A stretch of 64,000 nt of DNA from Thioclava dalianensis (lineage in GTDB: Bacteria; Pseudomonadota; Alphaproteobacteria; Rhodobacterales; Rhodobacteraceae), in contig NZ_JHEH01000006.1 in assembly GCF_000715505.1 (NCBI RefSeq), forward strand, positions 124,001 through 188,000, in the 5' to 3' direction. The notes under the pieces are model-generated. The model had not been told where the DNA came from and ran no database searches. It saw only the letters and a list, made by a program, of their open reading frames with translations. Position numbers and translations under genes: made by a program. This document shows positions 36,369 to 45,411 of the stretch, one piece after another; the stretch's first letter is position 1; each line of letters begins with the position of its first letter.

Positions 36369-37628
36369 ATGGTTCCTGTTGCGCGCGCTCTTGGCTCTGA
36401 GGTGACGCCGTGTGCGTCAGCGCGGCGACGTATCCTTGTCGTGGATGACAGCCGCATGCAGCTTCGCATCATCAGTGCGCAGCTTGCGCGCTCGGACTTT
36501 GAGGTGATCACGGCAATCAGTGCCGAAGAGGCGCTTGGGATCTGTGCGCATAGCCCGCCCGATATCGTGATTTCGGACTGGATGATGACGGGAATGAACG
36601 GGCCGGATTTCTGTCGTGCCTTTCGGCGGATGGAGCGCGCGAGCTATGGTTACTTCATTCTGCTCACCTCGAAAAGCGACACGATGGATGTGTCGCACGG
36701 GCTTGAGAGCGGGGCAGATGATTTTCTGTCGAAACCGGTCAATGGCTCGGAGTTGCGCGCAAGGCTGATCGCGGGGCAGCGCATCCTTGCGATGCATGAG
36801 GAGCTAAGCGCGAAGAACGCGTTGCTGCGGTCCTCGCAAGAGGCGATTGAGCGCGATCTGCGGGAGGCGCGCAAGCTGCAACAAAGTCTTGTGCGCGAGG
36901 ATTATCGCAGCTTTGGCACTGCGGAAGTGTCGCTGCTGCTGCGCCCTGTGGGCCATGTGGGCGGCGATCTGGTGGGGTTCTTTCCGATCAATGCGCGGCG
37001 CGTCGGGCTCTATGGGATCGACGTGTCAGGGCACGGGATTACCTCGGCGGTCATGGTGGCGCGGCTGGCGGGCTATCTGTCGGGGGCGAGTGCCGAGCAG
37101 AATCTGGCAATGGTCGAGTCGGAATTCGGGATCTACGAAGGGCGTCCGCCTGCGGAACTGGCCGCGATGCTCAATGAGCTGGTGCTCGAGGAAATGCAAA
37201 CCGAGAGTTATTTCACGCTTGTCTATGCAGATGTGGATCTGGTCACGGGGGAGGTCGTGCTGGTGCAGGCGGGCCATCCCTATCCGGTGGTGCAGCGCCG
37301 CTCTGGCGAGGTGGAGTTCATCGGCAATGGCGGGCTGCCGGTCGGGCTGATTGCGGGGGCGCGCTATGACAGCGTGCAGACCCGGCTTCATCCCGGGGAT
37401 CGGTTGATCTTGCTGTCCGACGGGATGACAGAGGCCATGACCCCGGAGGGCAAGATGATCGATCACGATGGGCTCGCGGCGATCTTTCAAAAATTCGCGC
37501 AGCTGCGCGGGCGGGCTTTTCTGGAGGCGGTGAGCTGGGAGCTTGACGCTTGGGCACAAGAGGCCCCGGCGGATGATGTCTCCGCCGTGGTTTTCAGCTT
37601 TGATGGGGCCAAGATCAATCTCGATTAA
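36369..37628 (+). CDS. Response regulator fused to PP2C-type (SpoIIE) serine phosphatase
   Basis: A 419-residue protein. The receiver (about 20-140) has RILVVDDS, phospho-acceptor Asp in DIVISDWMM, and FLSKPVNGSEL. A coiled-coil linker (about 142-170) leads to an RsbU/SpoIIE-type phosphatase domain (about 180-415), with metal ligands in GHVGGDLVGFF, GIDVSGHGITSA, LLSDGMTEA and PADDVSAVV. Such enzymes usually dephosphorylate an anti-sigma-factor antagonist or similar switch protein; no STAS or anti-sigma gene is in the window. Activity is probably set by phosphate from the divergent Hpt protein. The stop shares TTAA with the convergent NUDIX gene. Confidence 0.92.
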   Translation: MVPVARALGSEVTPCASARRRILVVDDSRMQLRIISAQLARSDFEVITAISAEEALGICAHSPPDIVISDWMMTGMNGPDFCRAFRRMERASYGYFILLTSKSDTMDVSHGLESGADDFLSKPVNGSELRARLIAGQRILAMHEELSAKNALLRSSQEAIERDLREARKLQQSLVREDYRSFGTAEVSLLLRPVGHVGGDLVGFFPINARRVGLYGIDVSGHGITSAVMVARLAGYLSGASAEQNLAMVESEFGIYEGRPPAELAAMLNELVLEEMQTESYFTLVYADVDLVTGEVVLVQAGHPYPVVQRRSGEVEFIGNGGLPVGLIAGARYDSVQTRLHPGDRLILLSDGMTEAMTPEGKMIDHDGLAAIFQKFAQLRGRAFLEAVSWELDAWAQEAPADDVSAVVFSFDGAKINLD

Positions 37629-38083
37629 GCCGCGCGCCGCGACAGGCTGCGCAAGGCGCTCTGCAGGAAGTGATGATCGCCTGCGTTTTCCAGCGCCTCA
37701 AGCGCGGCTTCGGGGGCCAACCAGACGGCGCGATGTGCGGGCTCGCTGGGCGGGCCGCGGCGCAATACGGGGCGCGCAAGATAGATCGTGCAGAGCTTTT
37801 CGGCCCAGATCTCGTAATCGGGCATGTAGGTAAAGCGCCGGAACGCGCCAAGCCGACGCAGCCCGGTGATCGCCCAGCCGGTTTCTTCGAAAACTTCGCG
37901 ATGCAGGGCCGTGACCGCGCTCTCGCCCGGATCGATGCCGCCGCCGGGAAGCTGAAATTCCGGCAGGGGCGCGCTTTGATGGGTCAAAAGAACCTGCCCG
38001 TTTCGGATCAGAACGCCATAGGCGCCGTGTCGCAGCGTGTAGCGTTTTTCCGGTTTCACGCGCTCGCCGAATCGACGGATCAT
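37625..38083 (-). CDS. NUDIX hydrolase
   Basis: A 152-residue nucleotide-diphosphate hydrolase. The NUDIX box reads GGGIDPGESAVTALHREV followed by FEETGW (about residues 46-70). The substrate cannot be inferred. The pattern YGVLIRNGQVLLTHQSAPLPEFQLPGGG (cut here to the point) resembles general housecleaning NUDIX enzymes. Divergent from hslO and convergent with the PP2C gene (stop codons share TTAA at 37625-37628). Confidence 0.88.
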   Translation of the reverse strand: MIRRFGERVKPEKRYTLRHGAYGVLIRNGQVLLTHQSAPLPEFQLPGGGIDPGESAVTALHREVFEETGWAITGLRRLGAFRRFTYMPDYEIWAEKLCTIYLARPVLRRGPPSEPAHRAVWLAPEAALEALENAGDHHFLQSALRSLSRRAA

Positions 38084-38181
38084 GACTGGCCCCCTTGGGT
38101 CTGTGGTTGTCCTGCCTATATAGGCGCTGTATGGCAGGCCCCGCGCCGCTCGAAAACCCCAATGAGACCGCCAGGAGTACC

Positions 38182-39201
38182 ATGTCCAAGCTTTCCCAAA
38201 TCGCCTGGGACGACACTGTTTTGCCGTTCCAACTTGATCGGTCCGATATCCGGGGCCGTGTCGCGCGTCTTGATGGCGTGCTCGAAGAGGTGCTCTCGCA
38301 GCATGATTACCCGCGCATCGTAGAGATGCTCGTGGCCGAGGTCGCGCTGCTGACCGCGATGATCGGTCAGACGATCAAGCTGCGCTGGAAGCTCTCGATC
38401 CAGGTGCGCGGCGATGGCCCGATCCGGATCATCGCCACCGATTATTACGCCCCCACCGCCGACGGGGCGCCCGCGCGCATTCGCGGCTGGGCCAGCTACG
38501 ATGCGGAAGCGCTCGATGAGACGGCCGATCCGTTTTCGCAGATCGGGCAGGGCTATTTTGCCATTCTGATCGATCAGGGTCAGGGCACGACGCCCTATCA
38601 GGGGATCACGCCGCTGGCCGGTGGGTCGCTGTCGGCCTGTGCCGAGGCGTATTTCGCGCAATCCGAGCAGCTTGCCACGCGGTTCGAGCTGTCCTTTGGG
38701 CGCTCGATCCTGCCCGGGCAGGGCGAGAGCTGGCGCGCAGGCGGTGTGATGTTGCAGCATATGCCTCCCGCATCGCCGCTGCATATCGCGCCGGAAGGCT
38801 CGGGCGAGGAAGGCTTGCTGAACCCCGAAGATTTGCTCGATGGCGAAGAGGGCGAGAACTGGGTGCGCGCGAATGTGCTGCTCGACACGGTTGAGGATAT
38901 GGAGCTGATCGGTCCGACGGTGCAGCCCACCGATCTGTTGGTGCGGCTGTTCCACGAAGAAAAGCCGCGCGTCTTCGATCCGCAGCGCGTGGAGTTCGGC
39001 TGCACCTGTTCGGCAGATCGCGTGCGCCAGTCGCTCTCGATCTATTCGGCGCGCGATATCGGCCATATGACGACCGATGACGGCAAGGTCACGGCCGATT
39101 GCCAATTCTGCGGCGCGCATTACGAGTTCGACCCCGAGACGCTGGGGTTCGAGGCCGTGAAGAATGCGGATGGCACACCGCGCGAGGAAAGCGATGACTG
39201 A
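38182..39201 (+). CDS. hslO: Redox-regulated chaperone Hsp33
   Basis: Holdase activated by oxidation and unfolding. The 339-residue protein has the Hsp33 N-terminal domain (FQLDRSDIRGRVARLDGVL) and the C-terminal zinc redox switch with CTCS (about 278-281) and CQFC (about 312-315), giving the four needed cysteines. Slightly longer than the E. coli protein, with an acidic loop (GEEGLLNPEDLLDGEEGEN). CAGGAG precedes ATG 38182. First gene of the hslO-nudL-cca unit. Confidence 0.95.
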   Translation: MSKLSQIAWDDTVLPFQLDRSDIRGRVARLDGVLEEVLSQHDYPRIVEMLVAEVALLTAMIGQTIKLRWKLSIQVRGDGPIRIIATDYYAPTADGAPARIRGWASYDAEALDETADPFSQIGQGYFAILIDQGQGTTPYQGITPLAGGSLSACAEAYFAQSEQLATRFELSFGRSILPGQGESWRAGGVMLQHMPPASPLHIAPEGSGEEGLLNPEDLLDGEEGENWVRANVLLDTVEDMELIGPTVQPTDLLVRLFHEEKPRVFDPQRVEFGCTCSADRVRQSLSIYSARDIGHMTTDDGKVTADCQFCGAHYEFDPETLGFEAVKNADGTPREESDD

Positions 39202-39790
39202 TCCGCTCGCCCCTGTACTGGCAGCACTTGGTCGGTCGGGGCGGCCCTCATCGGATTTTGACCTGAACCCGGAGACGATCCTGCCCGAGGGCCGCAAGCT
39301 GCGTCAGGCGGGGGTGCTGGTTGCGTTTGACAGTTCGGGGCCCGAGCCGGTGCTGTATCTGACGCAGCGCAGCTCAAACCTGCGCAACCATCCCGGTCAG
39401 ATCGCGTTTCCGGGCGGCAAGGTCGATCCCGGCGATGGCGATCCGATCCATGCCGCACTGCGCGAGGCCCATGAAGAGATCGGTCTGGATCGCGCGAATG
39501 TCGAGGTTCTGGGCACGTTCGAGCCGCATGAGACCGTGACCGCTTTTCAGGTAACGCCGGTGCTGGCGCGGATCAAATCGCCCTTCACCCCGGTGCCAGA
39601 GCCCGGCGAGGTGGCCGAGGTCTTTACCGTTCCGCTCTCGCATATCTCAGATCCGGCCAATTTCCGTGTGGAATCGCGGCAGTGGCGCGGGACGCGCCGC
39701 CGCTATTTCGTGGTCCCCTATGGCCCCTATTACATCTGGGGTGCGACGGCGCGTATACTGCGATCCTTGGCGGATCGGATGGCACCATGA
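39194..39790 (+). CDS. CoA pyrophosphatase-like NUDIX hydrolase (NudL/YeaB)
   Basis: A 198-residue protein whose NUDIX box is GGKVDPGDGDPIHAALREAH followed by EEIGL. LTQRSSNLRNHPGQIAFPGG precedes it; this 'NHPGQIAFPGG' segment is typical of CoA-diphosphatases (UPF0035/NudL), which cleave CoA to phosphopantetheine and 3',5'-ADP. Its ATG lies within the hslO 3' end (8-base overlap) and its stop overlaps the cca start (ATGA). Confidence 0.9.
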   Translation: MTDPLAPVLAALGRSGRPSSDFDLNPETILPEGRKLRQAGVLVAFDSSGPEPVLYLTQRSSNLRNHPGQIAFPGGKVDPGDGDPIHAALREAHEEIGLDRANVEVLGTFEPHETVTAFQVTPVLARIKSPFTPVPEPGEVAEVFTVPLSHISDPANFRVESRQWRGTRRRYFVVPYGPYYIWGATARILRSLADRMAP

Positions 39791-40920
39791 AACTGGATGG
39801 GGACTGGTTGCGCGCAGCGCCGTTGCAAGCTGTCCTTGGACTGCTGACCGAGGCAGGGCATCAGGCGCTGCTGGTGGGCGGATGTGTCCGCAACGCCGCG
39901 CTGGGCGAGGATCTGAGCGATATCGATATCGCCACCGATGCGCGGCCCGAGCGGGTGATGGATCTGGCGGCGCAGGCCGGGCTCAAGGCCATTCCCACAG
40001 GTATTGATCATGGGACGGTCACCGTTGTTGCGGGTGGCCGCGCGCATGAGGTCACCACGTTTCGCCGAGATGTCGAGACGCATGGGCGTCATGCCACGGT
40101 GGCCTTCTCGGACGACATTCATGAGGATGCGGCGCGGCGCGATTTCACGATGAACGCGCTTTACGCGCAGGCCGATGGCACCGTGCTCGATCCGTTGGGG
40201 CAGGGCCTTGCGGATCTGTCGGCCCGCCATCTGCGCTTTGTCGGAGATCCTGATGCCCGCATCCAAGAGGATTATCTGCGGATTTTGCGGTTTTTCCGCT
40301 TCACCGCGTGGTACGGGCGCGATCTTGATCCCGACGGCTATGCGGCTTGCGCGGCCAATCTCTACGGGCTTGCGGGGCTTTCGCGGGAGCGGGTGGGGGC
40401 TGAGATGCTCAAGCTGCTCGGTGCGCCCGATCCCGCGCCTGCGGTGGCGGCGATGGCGCAGGCGGGTATCTTGCAGGCCGTGCTGCCGGGCGCCGATGCC
40501 CGCGGGTTGGCACCGCTGATCCATCTTGAGGCACGGCCCGCCGATGCGCTGCGGCGTCTGGCCGTGCTGGGCGGGACCGATGTGGCCGAGCGGCTGCGCT
40601 TGTCCAAGGCGCAAAGCAAACGGTTGGAGCGTCTGCGCGAAGCGGCATTGAGCCCGGAGCGGCCAGAGGTGCTTGGCTATCGGCTGGGCGCGGAGGACGG
40701 CGCGGATGCCTGTCTTTTGCACCATGCCTTGATGGGCCAAGAGATGCCTGAGGGCTGGCAGGATCGTATTGGCTTTGGCGCAAGGCAGGTCTTTCCGGTT
40801 CAGGCGGCCGATCTGATGCCGGAGTTTACAGGCGCGGCGCTGGGCGAAAAGCTGCGGGCGTTGGAGGCGCGCTGGGTGGCCTCGGGCTTCACCCTGAGCC
40901 GTTCAGAGCTGCTGGGCTGA
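39787..40920 (+). CDS. cca: CCA tRNA nucleotidyltransferase/poly(A) polymerase family protein
   Basis: Adds or repairs the 3' CCA of tRNA, or polyadenylates RNA. The 377 residues show the nucleotidyltransferase motif LLVGGCVRNAALGEDLSDIDIA (shown from LVGGCVRNA onward) with catalytic DID, the RRDFTMNALY motif, and DYLRILRFFRF of the class II head/neck. Class II CCA and poly(A) polymerases cannot be separated by eye; the CCA-adding role is favoured by context in alphaproteobacteria. ATG overlaps the nudL stop. Confidence 0.92.
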   Translation: MKLDGDWLRAAPLQAVLGLLTEAGHQALLVGGCVRNAALGEDLSDIDIATDARPERVMDLAAQAGLKAIPTGIDHGTVTVVAGGRAHEVTTFRRDVETHGRHATVAFSDDIHEDAARRDFTMNALYAQADGTVLDPLGQGLADLSARHLRFVGDPDARIQEDYLRILRFFRFTAWYGRDLDPDGYAACAANLYGLAGLSRERVGAEMLKLLGAPDPAPAVAAMAQAGILQAVLPGADARGLAPLIHLEARPADALRRLAVLGGTDVAERLRLSKAQSKRLERLREAALSPERPEVLGYRLGAEDGADACLLHHALMGQEMPEGWQDRIGFGARQVFPVQAADLMPEFTGAALGEKLRALEARWVASGFTLSRSELLG

Positions 40921-40991
40921 ACGCGCGCCCTTCGCGGAGCTTTCCGCGCGCAGACCATGGGCTATATGGTCGCCTGTGAAAGCGAGAGACC

Positions 40992-42818
40992 ATGATTGAT
41001 GCATTTGAGAAAGCCGATGGACCGCCCCCGCAGCGTCTCGGCGCGTTTTTTCGTTGGTGCCTGAAAGGCGCGGGCGGCGTGGTCACCGTATCGGGGCTGG
41101 CCTCGATCCTTGCGGGCGCGATGGAGGTCGTCTCGGCTTGGCTTTTGGGGCAGGTGATTGATGCGGCACTGGGCAGCGCACCGGGCGAGGTGCTGAGCCG
41201 CAATATCGGCCTGCTTGTGCTGTTTGTCTGCTTCTACCTGCTGATCCGCCCGGCGGCTTTTGCCCTCAGCTCGGCCACGACGAACCTTTTGATTGCGCCC
41301 AATATCTTGCCGCTTGTGCTCTCTCGGTTGCATCGCTGGACGATGGGCCAGTCGGTGACGTTCTTCGACAATGATTTCGCCGGACGGATCGCGCAAAAGC
41401 AGATGCAGACCGCGCGCGCCGTGACCGATACTGTCTCTGAGATCGTCAATACCGCGCTGTTTGCGCTGGCCTCGATTCTGGGTTCAGTGCTGTTGCTGTT
41501 GGGCGTCGATCTGTGGGGGGCGCTGGCGCTCGTACTCTGGACCGTTGGGCTTGGCTTTATCATTCGCGCGTTCCTGCCGCATATCCGGGGCCGCTCGCGC
41601 AAGCGCGCAGCGGCACGCGCGATGGTGACGGGGCAGGTTGTCGACACGGTGACCAATATCAAGACGGTTAAACTCTTTGCTCATGCCGAGTATGAGGATC
41701 GCGCGGCGCTGGCGGCAATGGCGCGGTTTCGGGGCACAACGATCCGGTTCGGGCAGGTTCAAAGCCTCTACCGCACGGTGCAGATGGCCTATTCAGGGCT
41801 GCTTCCTGTGGTGCTGGTGGGCGGTGCAATCGTGCTTTGGACCCAAGGCGAGACCACGGCTGGCGATATCGCCACCTCGGGCGCAATCGCGATCCGGCTG
41901 GCGCAGATGTCGGGCTGGGTGTCAAACGCGCTGATGAGCCTTTGGACCAATATCGGCGAGGTTGAGGACGGGATGCACACGCTGGCGCGGATGCATGATC
42001 TTGAAGATGCGCCCGATGCGCGTGATCTCGGTGCGGTGGCGGGCGCGATCCGCTTTGATCATGTGGGCTTTGCCTATGGCCGCAAGACCGGCGGCGTCGA
42101 GCGGCTTGATCTCAACATTGCCGATGGTGAGCGGATCGGGATCGTGGGCGCGTCGGGGGCCGGGAAATCCACCCTCGTGGCGCTGCTGTTGCGGCTTTAT
42201 GACCCGGAGACCGGTAAAATCGAGATCGACGGTACCGATATCCGCGATGTCACGCAGGAAAGCCTGCGCCGCCAGATCGCGATGGTCACGCAGGAAACCG
42301 CGATGTTCAACCGCTCGGCGCGCGAAAATATCCTCTACGGCCGCCCTGATGCTTCGGAGGCCGAGGTGGTCTTGGCAGCCAAGCAGGCAGAGGCGCATGA
42401 GTTCATCCTTGCGATGCAGGATCACGAGGGCAATCGCGGCTATGACGCGAAGCTCGGCGAGCGCGGCGTGAAGCTTTCGGGCGGACAGCGCCAGCGTATC
42501 GCTCTGGCCCGTGCCTTCCTCAAGGACGCGCCGATCCTTGTGCTCGACGAGGCGACCTCTGCGCTCGATTCCGAGGTCGAGGCGTCGATCCAGGATGCGT
42601 TGCATCGGGTGATGGCGGGCAAGACGGTGCTTGCGATTGCGCACCGTCTGAGCACGATTGCCGAGATGGACCGGATCATCGTGCTGGATCAGGGGCGGAT
42701 CGTGGAGCAGGGCAATCACGAGGCGCTTTTGGCCGCAGACGGGCTTTATGCGCGCTACTGGGCGCGGCAGTCGGGCGGCTTTCTAAGCTGCGACGAAGAG
42801 ACCGAAGCTGCGCAATAG
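40992..42818 (+). CDS. ABC exporter, fused permease and ATPase (MdlB/MsbA type)
   Basis: A 608-residue half-transporter that works as a dimer. The membrane domain (about 35-335) has six helices. The ATPase domain (about 355-595) has Walker A GASGAGKST, signature KLSGGQRQRIALAR and Walker B ILVLDEATSALD. The substrate is unknown; lipids, peptides or drugs are possible. It follows cca by 71 bases. Confidence 0.93.
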   Translation: MIDAFEKADGPPPQRLGAFFRWCLKGAGGVVTVSGLASILAGAMEVVSAWLLGQVIDAALGSAPGEVLSRNIGLLVLFVCFYLLIRPAAFALSSATTNLLIAPNILPLVLSRLHRWTMGQSVTFFDNDFAGRIAQKQMQTARAVTDTVSEIVNTALFALASILGSVLLLLGVDLWGALALVLWTVGLGFIIRAFLPHIRGRSRKRAAARAMVTGQVVDTVTNIKTVKLFAHAEYEDRAALAAMARFRGTTIRFGQVQSLYRTVQMAYSGLLPVVLVGGAIVLWTQGETTAGDIATSGAIAIRLAQMSGWVSNALMSLWTNIGEVEDGMHTLARMHDLEDAPDARDLGAVAGAIRFDHVGFAYGRKTGGVERLDLNIADGERIGIVGASGAGKSTLVALLLRLYDPETGKIEIDGTDIRDVTQESLRRQIAMVTQETAMFNRSARENILYGRPDASEAEVVLAAKQAEAHEFILAMQDHEGNRGYDAKLGERGVKLSGGQRQRIALARAFLKDAPILVLDEATSALDSEVEASIQDALHRVMAGKTVLAIAHRLSTIAEMDRIIVLDQGRIVEQGNHEALLAADGLYARYWARQSGGFLSCDEETEAAQ

Positions 42819-42867
42819 GCCCAATCAGGGTCTTTTCAGCGCCCCGCGCGGGCGCTAAGGCAGAGCG

Positions 42868-44088
42868 ATGACCTACCAGATCGAACGCTTGTCCCTGCAC
42901 GCCGATGGCGTGGCGCATGGCCCCGAGGGGACCGTGCATGTCGCGATGGCTCTGCCGGGCGAAACGGTTGACGGATCGGTGGTTGACGGGAAGATCGCCG
43001 CGCCGAAGATCGTGACGCCGAGCGCCGAGCGCGTGGCCGCCCCCTGTCCGCATTATCGCGCCTGCGGGGGCTGTGCGATCCAGCACGCCTCCGAGGAGTT
43101 CACCGCCCGCTGGAAGGGCGATGTCGTGCGCCAGGCGCTGGCCGCGCGGGGCATCGAGGCGCCCGAGGTCCCGGTGGATACCTCACCTCTGCGCTCGCGC
43201 AGGCGGGCGACGCTGGCGGGGCGGCGCACCAAGAAAGGCGCGATGATCGGGTTTCATGCCCGCGCATCGGACACGCTGGTCGAGGTGCCCAATTGCCTGA
43301 TCCTGCGCCCCGAACTGATGGCCGTGATCCCGGCTCTGAATGAGGCCACGCTGATCGGCGGGTCGCGCAAGGGCGAGATTGCCTTTGCGCTGAGCCATTC
43401 CGAGGCGGGGGTCGATGTCTCTGCCACCGGCGGCAAAGAGACGGATCGCAAGCAGTTCGAAGCGCTGGCCGATCTCGCGCGCCGCTCTGATCTGGCGCGG
43501 CTGAGCTGGAATGGTGAGGTGATCGCGGAACGCCATGCGCCGCTGCAGCGCTTCGGCGCCGCGCAGGTCGCACCGCCGCCCGGTGCCTTCCTGCAAGCGA
43601 CCGCGCATGGCGAGGCAGCGCTTGTGGCCTTCGTGCGCGATGCGGTGGGCGATGTGGCGCAGGTGGCTGATCTTTTCGCGGGTTGCGGGACGTTTTCCCT
43701 TCCGCTCGCCGCGCAGGCCGAGGTGCATGCGGTCGAGGCATGGGCTGCGATGACAGAGGCGCTCGATCAGGGCTGGCGGCAATCCAAGGGGCTGCACCGG
43801 CTGAGCACCGAGGCGCGCGATCTGTTTCGCCGCCCGCTTCTGCCCGACGAGATCAACCGCTACGATGCGGTGGTGATCGATCCGCCGCGCGCGGGGGCAG
43901 AATCGCAGGTGCGCGAGATTTGTAGCTCGCGGCTGCGCCGTCTGGTGCATGTGTCGTGCAATCCGGTGACCTTCGCGCGCGAGGCGGCGACCCTGATCGG
44001 GGCGGGCTTTCGTCTGGAGCGCCTGCTTGTGGTCGATCAGTTCCGTTTTTCCGCCCATGTCGAAGTCGCGGCGCTGTTCACCCGCTAG
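42868..44088 (+). CDS. Class I SAM-dependent RNA methyltransferase (TrmA/RlmD family, COG2265)
   Basis: Methylates C5 of a uridine in RNA. The 406 residues show an iron-sulfur-type Cys cluster CPHYRACGGCAIQHA (about residues 51-65), SAM motif VADLFAGCGTFSLPLA, the catalytic region IDPPRAGAESQVREI and nucleophile VSCNPVTFARE (Cys about 371). The usual N-terminal TRAM domain is short. The rRNA or tRNA target cannot be told by eye. Confidence 0.92.
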   Translation: MTYQIERLSLHADGVAHGPEGTVHVAMALPGETVDGSVVDGKIAAPKIVTPSAERVAAPCPHYRACGGCAIQHASEEFTARWKGDVVRQALAARGIEAPEVPVDTSPLRSRRRATLAGRRTKKGAMIGFHARASDTLVEVPNCLILRPELMAVIPALNEATLIGGSRKGEIAFALSHSEAGVDVSATGGKETDRKQFEALADLARRSDLARLSWNGEVIAERHAPLQRFGAAQVAPPPGAFLQATAHGEAALVAFVRDAVGDVAQVADLFAGCGTFSLPLAAQAEVHAVEAWAAMTEALDQGWRQSKGLHRLSTEARDLFRRPLLPDEINRYDAVVIDPPRAGAESQVREICSSRLRRLVHVSCNPVTFAREAATLIGAGFRLERLLVVDQFRFSAHVEVAALFTR

Positions 44089-44149
44089 ATGTGGCCCTGC
44101 AAATCGGGTATCACTGGACAAAACGAACATAACTTCGAGCAGGCCAATC

Positions 44150-44650
44150 ATGAACCGTAGAAACTTTCTGCTGGGCGCATCCGCACTCGCCGTGCTGGCC
44201 GCCTGCGGCGATTCCAGCAAATTCATTGCGTATAACGGCCCGCCCGTGACGCAGATCCAGATCTTCAAATCCAAGCGGATGATGTATCTTCTGTCCGGCG
44301 ACGAGGTGCTCAAGAGCTATGACATCGCGCTTGGCGGGGATCCGGTTGGGCCGAAGCAGTTCGAAGGCGACGGCAAGACGCCCGAGGGGCTCTATTACAT
44401 CAACCGCCGCAATCCGAATTCGGCCTATTACCTCTCGATCGGGATCAGCTATCCGACCCCCCAGCAGGTCGCCTATGCGGACTCGCTGGGCAAGAAGGCG
44501 GGCGGGGATATTTTCATCCATGGCCGCGATGGCAAGAACAAGGGCAAAGGGCGCGACTGGACGGCGGGCTGCATCGCTGTGAAGGACAAGGAGATCCGCG
44601 AGATCTATGCGATGGTGCGCGATGGCACGCCGATCTTCATCTTCCCCTGA
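44150..44650 (+). CDS. L,D-transpeptidase (YkuD domain) lipoprotein
   Basis: Forms 3-3 cross-links in peptidoglycan or ties proteins to it; acts in the periplasm. The 166 residues start with a lipoprotein/Tat-like signal (NRRNFLLGASALAVLAAC, with a lipobox-like LAAC). The catalytic motif is complete: GGDIFIHGRDG and WTAGCIAVKDKEI, with the active Cys in AGCIAV. First of two L,D-transpeptidases 0.8 kb apart, with a CAP-domain gene between them. Terminator after the stop. Confidence 0.93.
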   Translation: MNRRNFLLGASALAVLAACGDSSKFIAYNGPPVTQIQIFKSKRMMYLLSGDEVLKSYDIALGGDPVGPKQFEGDGKTPEGLYYINRRNPNSAYYLSIGISYPTPQQVAYADSLGKKAGGDIFIHGRDGKNKGKGRDWTAGCIAVKDKEIREIYAMVRDGTPIFIFP

Positions 44651-44673
44651 GACCGATCAAGCGCCGGATATGC

Positions 44674-44698
44674 AAAGGGCCCCGACGGGGGCCCTTTT
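44674..44698 (+). terminator. Intrinsic terminator of the first L,D-transpeptidase gene
   Basis: AAAGGGCCC pairs with GGGCCCTTT around a short CGACGG loop, followed by T-rich sequence, 24 bases after the stop. It also faces the end of the convergent CAP gene. Confidence 0.8.
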
Positions 44699-44716
44699 CG
44701 TTTAAGATCAATGGCC

Positions 44717-45232
44717 TCAGTTGCCGATGACCATGGTCCACCAGATCTTGCCCGTGGGTTCTTGGTACCACGAGAAGCCCATCTGCGTGGCCGCCGGATT
44801 GAGGATCACGTCGCGCGTATCGGGCACGTTCATCCAAGCCGAGAGGGTTTCCATCTCGGTCTCGTAGGTCTCCGAGATGTTCTCGCCCAGCACATTGCCG
44901 GTATAGCCTGCGCGTTGGGCGCGCGAGAGCGGCGAGGAGCCATCCGAGCCCCAGTGCCACGGACGATTCTGCGCGGCCATGTCCTTCGAATGCGCAAGGG
45001 CGGCGGTCGTGAGATCCGCGTTGAGCGCCAGCGGGGGCGCGCCACGCGCCGAACGCAGGGAGTTCACCGATTCGAGCACGCGCTCCGGGATCACCTGCGC
45101 ATCGCGGCTGGTAATGGTATAGACTTTTTGCAGCGGCAGCCCGTCGGGGCCGAGCTTGGGCTGCTGGTTGGCGGGATCGCAGGCCGCGAGGGCCAGCATG
45201 GCGGAAATCGCAAAAATTGTGGCGCGCATCAT
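44717..45232 (-). CDS. CAP (SCP) domain lipoprotein
   Basis: A 171-residue exported protein with a lipobox-like LAAC (ISAMLALAACDP). The CAP domain shows ESVNSLRSARGAPPL, AALAHSKDMA, the active-site-like HWGSDGSSPLSRAQRAGY, NVLGENIS, and the closing GFSWYQEPTGKIWWTMVIG. Bacterial CAP proteins of this YkwD type have unclear activity. GGGAGT precedes the tandem ATGATG. Its location between two L,D-transpeptidases suggests an envelope role. Confidence 0.88.
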   Translation of the reverse strand: MMRATIFAISAMLALAACDPANQQPKLGPDGLPLQKVYTITSRDAQVIPERVLESVNSLRSARGAPPLALNADLTTAALAHSKDMAAQNRPWHWGSDGSSPLSRAQRAGYTGNVLGENISETYETEMETLSAWMNVPDTRDVILNPAATQMGFSWYQEPTGKIWWTMVIGN

Positions 45233-45337
45233 CGTTTTAGGACTCCCTCGATAAGCCTGTCATGTCCCATACACTTTCGCCTTTCCTCGCGCAAACCCTC
45301 CTGACGTGCATTGGATAGGTCGTCCGGGCAGTTTGAT

Positions 45338-45366
45338 TTGCGCGCAGTTCGCGCTCACATTATGTT
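45338..45366 (+). promoter_or_regulatory. Candidate promoter of the second L,D-transpeptidase
   Basis: TTGCGC (45338-45343) and TATGTT (45361-45366) are 17 bases apart. Transcription would begin near 45373 with a leader of about 39 bases. Confidence 0.4.
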
Positions 45367-45411
45367 TACCTAACGTTGAGCAGTCACGCTCGATCCTATT
45401 CGGAGGGCCCC

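Noticed and set aside
42819-42867. AGCGCCC/GGGCGCT hairpin between the ABC exporter and the methyltransferase gene
   Set aside because: No T run follows, so I did not call a terminator; it may only be a fold of the leader.
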